Source of the DNA: Elusimicrobiota bacterium
GTDB lineage: Bacteria > Elusimicrobiota > Elusimicrobia > UBA1565 > UBA9628
DNA: 5,098 bases
Assembly: GCA_023249695.1 (NCBI GenBank)
Contig: JAHFCD010000226.1
Span: forward strand, 1-5,098
Direction: 5' to 3'
Positions 1 to 3,970 of the stretch are shown piece by piece. The notes under the pieces are model-generated. The model had not been told where the DNA came from. It searched no databases and saw only the letters and a program-made list of their open reading frames with translations. Positions within the stretch are counted from its first letter, which is position 1. The number at the start of each line of letters is the position of its first letter. The position numbers and the translations under genes were made by a program.

Positions 1-171
1 GAGGGCGGCCACGGCGAGGTTGGTCACCTGATGTCCGATCGCGGTGCCGAAATTGGCCATCGCGTCGTCGAACCTGTAATAGCCGTTTTTCTGGTATAAA
101 CAGTAGGCGGCCTCGAGGGCGACGACGGCGAGCACGGCGGGGGTCGCGACGGAGTAGACGTTGATATCCAT
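1..171 (-). CDS. Membrane sterol desaturase / fatty acid hydroxylase-type protein, N-terminal 57 residues (partial)
   Basis: Read on the minus strand from the ATG at 171-169, an open frame of 57 codons runs to the window edge. Seen: a hydrophobic segment at about residues 8-23, then YQKNGYYRFDDAMANFGTAI at about 26-45. The arrangement of a first membrane helix followed by Y-R-F-D-D-x-x-x-N and a small-residue helix resembles the N-terminus of sterol desaturase/fatty acid hydroxylase superfamily proteins, which commonly show a Y-R-x-N-D-x-x-x-N-x-x-x-G motif here. Family knowledge: these are integral membrane di-iron enzymes that hydroxylate or desaturate lipids using histidine clusters. Those clusters lie beyond the window, so activity cannot be judged. 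No good Shine-Dalgarno precedes the ATG (only CAAGGC immediately upstream), whereas a TATCAT hexamer lies 6 nt before it, suggesting a leaderless mRNA. It is divergent from the Crp/Fnr regulator with a 41-bp gap. The family call rests on this short N-terminus alone. Confidence 0.6.
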   Translation of the reverse strand, partial: MDINVYSVATPAVLAVVALEAAYCLYQKNGYYRFDDAMANFGTAIGHQVTNLAVAAL

Positions 172-177
172 GCCTTG

Positions 178-183
178 ATGATA
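178..183 (-). promoter_or_regulatory. Candidate -10 element (TATCAT) of the hydroxylase gene
   Basis: On the minus strand TATCAT occupies 183 to 178, five of six matches to TATAAT, and is separated from the ATG by six bases. If +1 is the A of the ATG at 171, the hexamer spans exactly -12 to -7. The -35 position (206 to 201, ACGACG) has no resemblance to TTGACA, which fits an activator-dependent promoter. No transcript data support this; the placement is inferred. Confidence 0.45.
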
Positions 184-205
184 CCCCGGCTCCCGATTTT
201 CGTCG

Positions 206-219
206 TTAACCTATGTTAA
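206..219. promoter_or_regulatory. Crp/Fnr-type operator dyad (PrfA-box-like), TTAAC-CTAT-GTTAA
   Basis: TTAAC at 206-210 and GTTAA at 215-219 are perfect inverted repeats around CTAT. Six of the seven base pairs of the 14-bp dyad match. The 5-4-5 layout is that of FNR sites (TTGAT-N4-ATCAA), and the sequence differs at one position from the PrfA box TTAACA-N2-TGTTAA. The site is adjacent to a Crp/Fnr gene, overlaps that gene's ATG (213-215), and is centred between 212 and 213, which is -41.5 relative to the A of the divergent hydroxylase ATG. Such an AT-rich palindrome is conspicuous in this GC-rich window. Binding by the adjacent regulator is inference: predicted activation of the leftward gene and autorepression of the rightward gene. 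Confidence 0.55.
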
Positions 220-812
220 TCCGCCATCCCCTTATTTTTAAGGCCCTTCAGCGCCTGGCGCCGATCCCCCCCGAGCAATGGGCGCGCCTCGAGGGCTTCC
301 TCCGGCCGCGGCGCCTCGCCAAAGGCCGGGCGTTCATCGAGCCCGGCCAGCCGGCCGACGAGGCCGCGATCGTCGTCACGGGCCTCTTTCGCTTCTACTA
401 CACGGATCAGGACGGGCGCGAGGCGACGAAGGCATTCCGCGGGCCCGGCGAGATGCTCGCGGCCTACGCCGAGCTGCTCGATAAGCGGCCGTCGCGCACC
501 ACGATCGAGGCGCTCGAGGACTCGGAGATCCTGGTCGTCCGCTACGAGCGCGTGACCGCGCTCTACGACGATCATGCCTGCTGGCAGGAATTAGGACGGG
601 TCATCGCCGAGGACCATTACCGCCAGCGCGAGCGCCGCGAGCAGGAGCTGCTCCTCAATTCCGCGACCGAACGCTACCGCGACTTCCTGAAGGAGAAGCC
701 GGAACTCGCGGCGAAGCTGCCGCAAAAGCTCATCGCCTCCTACCTCGGCATCACGCCGGTCGCGCTGAGCCGGATTTCCGCCCCGGGACGCCGGAAGAAA
801 AAAGCGCGGTAG
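213..812 (+). CDS. Crp/Fnr family transcriptional regulator
   Basis: The 199-residue protein has the two-domain plan of the family. Residues about 12-115 form a cyclic-nucleotide-binding-like beta roll (GRAFIEPGQPADEAAIVVTG at 38-57, then GPGEM at 77-81). A long dimerisation helix spans about 122-148, and a C-terminal helix-turn-helix includes LPQKLIASYLGITPVALSRI at 169-188, which closely matches the P-Q-x-x-I-A-S-Y-L-G-I-T-P-x-x-L-S-R-I pattern of many Crp/Fnr proteins. The E. coli CRP cAMP-contact pair Arg-Ser is not clearly present (P93-S94-R95 instead), and there is no N-terminal cysteine cluster as in FNR (one cysteine, C123), so the ligand is unknown and oxygen-sensing Fe-S chemistry is unlikely. 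In the recognition helix the usual Glu (CRP E181, FNR E209) is replaced by V183. The protein ends in a basic tail. ATG 213 is the first possible start, since an in-frame TAA lies at 207-209. It has no Shine-Dalgarno and sits inside the predicted operator. Confidence 0.88.
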   Translation: MLIRHPLIFKALQRLAPIPPEQWARLEGFLRPRRLAKGRAFIEPGQPADEAAIVVTGLFRFYYTDQDGREATKAFRGPGEMLAAYAELLDKRPSRTTIEALEDSEILVVRYERVTALYDDHACWQELGRVIAEDHYRQRERREQELLLNSATERYRDFLKEKPELAAKLPQKLIASYLGITPVALSRISAPGRRKKKAR

Positions 813-840
813 CGCGCGCCCAACCGTTTCCGGAATCAGT

Positions 841-846
841 TAGAAT
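841..846 (+). promoter_or_regulatory. Candidate -10 element (TAGAAT) of rsgA
   Basis: TAGAAT matches TATAAT at five of six positions and ends seven bases before the rsgA ATG at 854. No purine-rich Shine-Dalgarno lies at a usable distance; the nearest GGAA (832-835) is about 18 bases away. The expected transcription start at 853-854 would give a leaderless or one-base-leader mRNA. I see no clear -35 about 17 bp upstream, so the call is tentative. The 41-bp gap after the regulator gene (813-853) shows no convincing terminator. Confidence 0.35.
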
Positions 847-853
847 CAATCCG

Positions 854-1924
854 ATGGGAATTCTCGAGGACTGGGGCTGGGACGCGCGCTGGGCCGAGGC
901 TTTCGGCGGCGACGCCGCGAAAGGCCTGTTTCCCGCCCGCCTGATCGAAGAGCAGCGCGGGCTCTTCCAGATCATGTCGGAGCAAGGCGTGAAATCCGCC
1001 CGCACGACCGGGAAGATGCGGCACACGGCCGCCGACCGCGCCGGCCTTCCCGCCGTCGGCGACTGGGTCTCCGCCGAGGCGGTGCCCAACGAGAAGACGG
1101 TCCTGATCCGCCGCATCCTCCCCCGCCGCACCAAGCTCTCGCGCAAGGCCGCCGGAGAGACGATGGAGGAGCAGGTCATCGCCGCCAACCTCGACACGGT
1201 CCTGGTCATGACCGCCCTGAACGCCGACTTCAACGTGCGCCGCCTCGAGCGTTTTCTGACGGTCAGCCTCGAGAGCGGCGCGACGCCCGTGCTCGTGCTC
1301 AACAAGCTCGACGCCTGCGACGCTCCCGGACCCTACCTCGAGCAGGCCAAGATCGCGGCGGGCAGCGCGCCCGTCATCGCGATCAGCGCGAAGACCGCCG
1401 CGGGGCTCGACGCGCTCGACGCCTGGATCAAGCCGGGCCTCACCATCGGGCTGATCGGGTCCTCGGGCGTGGGCAAGTCGACCTTGGTCAACCGCCTCGC
1501 GGGCAACGAGGAGATCAAGACGGCGGAGACGCGCAGCAAGGACGAGCGCGGCCGCCACACCACGACGCACCGTCAGCTGTTCATTCTCCCCAACGGGGGA
1601 ATTCTACTCGACACGCCCGGCATGCGCGAGATGCAGTTCTGGGACTCGGAGCAGGGCCTCGCGAAGACGTTCGACGAGATCGAGGCGCTCGCGCCGTCGT
1701 GCAAGTTCAAGGACTGCGCGCACGACAGCGAGCCCGGCTGCGCGGTGAAGGCCGCCGTCGCGGCGGGCACGATGGCCGCCGATCGGCTGGAATCGTGGTC
1801 GAAGCTCAAAAAGGAAGCCGCCGCCGAGGCGAAGCGCCGCGAGCCGGCCATGATCGCCGCCGCGAAGAAGGAGTCCGAGTCGGCCGCCCGGAAGCTCAAG
1901 AAGCTCAAGGAGAAGAAATCATGA
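854..1924 (+). CDS. rsgA: Ribosome small subunit-dependent GTPase A (RsgA/YjeQ)
   Basis: RsgA is a circularly permuted GTPase that acts in late maturation of the 30S ribosomal subunit and is stimulated by it. The 356-residue product shows the diagnostic G-motif order G4-G5-G1-G2-G3: NKLD at 150-153, SAK at 178-180, the P-loop GSSGVGKST at 202-210, a G2-region RGRHTTTHR at 232-240 and DTPG at 253-256. The C-terminal zinc site follows as C283, C288, H290 and C296 (C-x4-C-x-H-x5-C). The N-terminal part (about 30-100) is the OB-fold region, containing VGDWV at 68-72. The start at 854 gives the ordinary family N-terminus (LEDWGWD). After the zinc site comes a lysine/alanine/glutamate-rich helical tail (about 312-356), likely charged and perhaps rRNA-contacting; its AAG/AAA-rich codons also provide the ribosome binding site for the next gene. 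The stop TGA (1922-1924) overlaps the symporter ATG in an ATGA motif. Function is highly confident; the cellular role is from family knowledge. Confidence 0.97.
   Translation: MGILEDWGWDARWAEAFGGDAAKGLFPARLIEEQRGLFQIMSEQGVKSARTTGKMRHTAADRAGLPAVGDWVSAEAVPNEKTVLIRRILPRRTKLSRKAAGETMEEQVIAANLDTVLVMTALNADFNVRRLERFLTVSLESGATPVLVLNKLDACDAPGPYLEQAKIAAGSAPVIAISAKTAAGLDALDAWIKPGLTIGLIGSSGVGKSTLVNRLAGNEEIKTAETRSKDERGRHTTTHRQLFILPNGGILLDTPGMREMQFWDSEQGLAKTFDEIEALAPSCKFKDCAHDSEPGCAVKAAVAAGTMAADRLESWSKLKKEAAAEAKRREPAMIAAAKKESESAARKLKKLKEKKS
1907..1912 (+). promoter_or_regulatory. Ribosome binding site AAGGAG deciding the symporter start
   Basis: AAGGAG lies within the last codons of rsgA, eight bases before ATG 1921 and eleven before the adjacent ATG 1924. 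The spacing favours 1921, which overlaps the rsgA stop as ATGA. This rules out the far upstream in-frame ATG at 1699, which would run through the middle of rsgA and encode an arginine-rich, non-membrane extension. Confidence 0.75.
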
Positions 1925-3432
1925 TGGCGATCGGAGCCCTCGACGGAGCCGTCCTGCTCGCGTACACGGCCGCGCTGGCGGGCATCGGCTGGTGGGCCGC
2001 CCGCCGCCAGTCGAAGACGACCGACGAGTATTTCCTGGCCGGGCGCTCGATTCCCTGGCTCGTGACGACCGCGAGCTTCATGGCGACCTGCATCTCCGCC
2101 CTGACGTTCGTCGGCACTCCCGCCGAGGGCTACGGCGCCGACTTCCGCTATCTCTTCTCGAATCTCGGTGACATCGCCGCCACGGTTTTCGTGGCGTCGG
2201 TCCTCCTTCCGTTCTATCAGAAGCACAAGGTCACCTCGATCTACGAGGCCGTGGAGCGCCGCATGGGACGCACGGTGCGCACGACCTGCTCGGCTTACTT
2301 CCTCCTGTCGCGGACCTTGGCGTCGACGGTGCGCATCGTGGCCATCGCCAAGGTGCTCGAGGTCGTCAGCGGCGGCGCGCTGCCGTTCTCGACCTGCGTC
2401 GTGGCGACCGTCGTCATCATCCTGGCCTACACCACCGCCGGCGGAGGGCGCGCGATCGCCTGGACCGACCTGATGCAGTTCTTCCTGCTCGTCGGCGGGG
2501 CGGTCGTCGCGCTGTTCTACATCGCGGGCCATGTGCCGGGAGGATTCGGCGCGATCATCGAGGCGGGCAAGCACGCGGTCAAGCCTGACGGGACCGTTTA
2601 TAATAAATTTAATTTTCTAGAGCTGTTCAAAGCCGAAAATCTCGGGCTCATGGGGCTGCTCTCGATCTGGGGCTTCTTCAATTCGTCGGCCGCTTACGGC
2701 ACCGACCAAGACATGGTCCAGCGCTTATTGGCGTGCAACAACGAGAAGAAGGCCCGTTGGAGCCTGATGATCTCGGGCCTGATCTCGATTCCCATCACGG
2801 CGCTATTCCTCTTCATCGGCGTTTCCCTGTACGCGTACGCCCAGACGCACCCCCAATTGATCATGGGCATGACCGACAACGACCACATCTTCCCGCGCTT
2901 CATCCTGACCGAGATGCCCCCGGGCCTGCGCGGGCTCATGCTGGCCGCGGTCGCCTCGGCCGCGATGGGCAGCTCCGACTCGGCGCTGGCCTCGCTCGCC
3001 ACCGCCTTCACGCTCGACTTCTACAAGCCTTTCTGGGGCAAGGGGAAGACCGACGGCGAGATGGTGAAGGCCTCGAAGCTGTTCTTCATCGGCTTCGGCC
3101 TGCTGTTCATGGTCTTCGCCTTGCTGCTGCGCAGCCTCGACAACCTGCTCTGGCTCGCCTTCCGCTGCGTCGCCTTCACCTACGGCCCCCTGCTCGGGAC
3201 GACTTTGGTCGCGACGCTCACGGACTGGAAGGTCGACGGCAGGAAGGTGCTCGGGCTGATGCTCGCCTCGACCGCTCTGACCTTGTCGTTCGCGATGACC
3301 GCGTGGTGGCTGACGACGCACGGCGCCGCGCCCGGCTTCTGGACCGAGCTTCACAAGACCTACTGGCGGCTGTACGTGATCTTCGGCGCGCTCGCCGTCC
3401 CGGCCGGCTGCTGGGTGATGCGTGAGCGCTGA
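1921..3432 (+). CDS. Sodium:solute symporter (SSS/SLC5 family)
   Basis: The 503-residue protein is an inner-membrane, sodium-coupled secondary transporter of the SSS family. About 13 hydrophobic segments can be drawn (roughly 8-25, 44-65, 76-98, 122-143, 153-175, 182-205, 241-262, 282-306, 334-365, 386-404, 408-432, 441-463, 481-499), the usual number for the family. Family signatures are TTDEYFLAGRSIPW at 33-46, SALTFVGTPAEGYG at 59-72, the VTSIYEAVERRMG stretch at 104-116, GTDQDMVQRLL at 260-270, and the sodium-site helix AAMGSSDSALASL at 347-359. In that helix A348, S351 and S352 align with the Na2-site residues A361/S364/S365 of vSGLT. The VTSIYE and TPAE motifs recall the SMCT/SMVT-like branch, but the substrate (sugar, carboxylate, other) cannot be read from sequence. 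The start at 1921 is set by AAGGAG and the ATGA overlap with rsgA. The end overlaps the next gene by 11 bp. An island of A/T-ending codons covers residues 226-233. Confidence 0.93.
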   Translation: MMAIGALDGAVLLAYTAALAGIGWWAARRQSKTTDEYFLAGRSIPWLVTTASFMATCISALTFVGTPAEGYGADFRYLFSNLGDIAATVFVASVLLPFYQKHKVTSIYEAVERRMGRTVRTTCSAYFLLSRTLASTVRIVAIAKVLEVVSGGALPFSTCVVATVVIILAYTTAGGGRAIAWTDLMQFFLLVGGAVVALFYIAGHVPGGFGAIIEAGKHAVKPDGTVYNKFNFLELFKAENLGLMGLLSIWGFFNSSAAYGTDQDMVQRLLACNNEKKARWSLMISGLISIPITALFLFIGVSLYAYAQTHPQLIMGMTDNDHIFPRFILTEMPPGLRGLMLAAVASAAMGSSDSALASLATAFTLDFYKPFWGKGKTDGEMVKASKLFFIGFGLLFMVFALLLRSLDNLLWLAFRCVAFTYGPLLGTTLVATLTDWKVDGRKVLGLMLASTALTLSFAMTAWWLTTHGAAPGFWTELHKTYWRLYVIFGALAVPAGCWVMRER

Positions 3433-3970
3433 GCTCCTTCGTGGCGCGTCCGAGGGCGTCTATCTCTTCGCGCTTTGCCACGTCCTCGCCCGCGTGGAAA
3501 TCCACATCGAGGGCGCCCATGGCTGGGCGGTGAACCTCCCCACCTGGCGGTGGGGCCCGGCGTGGTGGCTTGATCTGACCAACGGCAAGGAGCTCACCGG
3601 GTATCACGTGTGGCTGACCTTGTTCCTGATCGGCATGTTTCATCTGCCGCTCGTGTTCGCGGGCTTCTCGCTCGCGCTGTGGGCGAAGTGCGTCTCGTCC
3701 TACATGATGGTCACGGCCGCGTGGGACCTGCAGTGGTTCGTCTGGAACCCGGCCTGGGGGTTCGCCGCGCTGCGCGCGCGCGAGGTGCCTTGGTTCAAGC
3801 GCAAGTTCCTGGGCCTGCCCGTGGATTATTTCCTGGGATACGGCGTGTCCGCCGTCCTGACCGCGGCGATCTGGCTCCCGGGCCTCGAGCTCTGGGCCGG
3901 ACGCGCCGCCGCGGTTCTCCTGCTCAGCGCGCTGTCGATTCCCGCCGCGGCTCTCGCGGCGAAGCCCTAG
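3422..3970 (+). CDS. Conserved-looking small polytopic membrane protein, function unknown
   Basis: The 182-residue product starts at GTG 3422, overlapping the symporter stop by 11 bp in another frame. An in-frame TGA at 3416-3418 prevents any earlier start, and no strong Shine-Dalgarno is visible, so initiation probably depends on ribosomes finishing the symporter. Seen: about four to five membrane segments (about 10-25, 61-80, 86-108, 135-157, 162-180). Polar or aromatic motifs that look constrained are EGVYLFALCHVLARVEIHIE (11-30), GWAVNLPTWRW (34-44), NGKELTGYHVW (54-64), AAWDLQWFVWNP (99-110) and GLPVDYFLGYG (131-141). I recall similar unnamed membrane proteins in other bacteria but cannot name a family with confidence. 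Charged residues inside or beside membrane segments (E26, H28, E30, H61, H74, D102, D135) suggest a binding or catalytic role rather than pure scaffolding. Coupling to the symporter suggests an accessory or functionally linked protein; this is inference. Confidence 0.8.
   Translation: MSAELLRGASEGVYLFALCHVLARVEIHIEGAHGWAVNLPTWRWGPAWWLDLTNGKELTGYHVWLTLFLIGMFHLPLVFAGFSLALWAKCVSSYMMVTAAWDLQWFVWNPAWGFAALRAREVPWFKRKFLGLPVDYFLGYGVSAVLTAAIWLPGLELWAGRAAAVLLLSALSIPAAALAAKP
3943..3961. terminator. Possible GC-rich hairpin near the convergent gene ends
   Basis: A perfect 7-bp inverted repeat (3943-3949 with 3955-3961, CGCCGCG/CGCGGCG) flanks a five-base loop, just inside the 3' end of the membrane protein gene and about six bases past the minus-strand gene's stop. 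No T-run follows on either strand, so it is not a classical intrinsic terminator. In sequence this GC-rich, a stem of this size can arise by chance. It is listed because it is the only structured candidate near the convergent stops, where the genes leave no other room for termination. Confidence 0.2.

Noticed and set aside
175..179. FNR half-site TTGAT in the divergent region
   Set aside because: There is no matching ATCAA at the right spacing, and it overlaps the better-explained TATCAT hexamer region.
801..820. Hairpin GCGC-GGTA-GCGC at the end of the Crp/Fnr gene as a terminator
   Set aside because: Only a four-base self-complementary stem with no T-run; expected by chance in GC-rich sequence.
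836..1570. Long minus-strand open frame opposite rsgA
   Set aside because: Composition is Arg/Gly/Asp/Ala-rich without domains; it is the antisense shadow of a certain rsgA in GC-rich DNA.
1699..1920. N-terminal extension of the symporter frame back to ATG 1699
   Set aside because: It lies wholly inside rsgA, encodes an Arg/Gly-rich stretch unlike any SSS N-terminus, and a proper AAGGAG-ATG exists at 1907-1923.
1573..2574. 333-codon minus-strand open frame across the rsgA-symporter junction
   Set aside because: Low-complexity Arg/Asp/His/Gly composition, and it overlaps two well-supported genes; antisense shadow.
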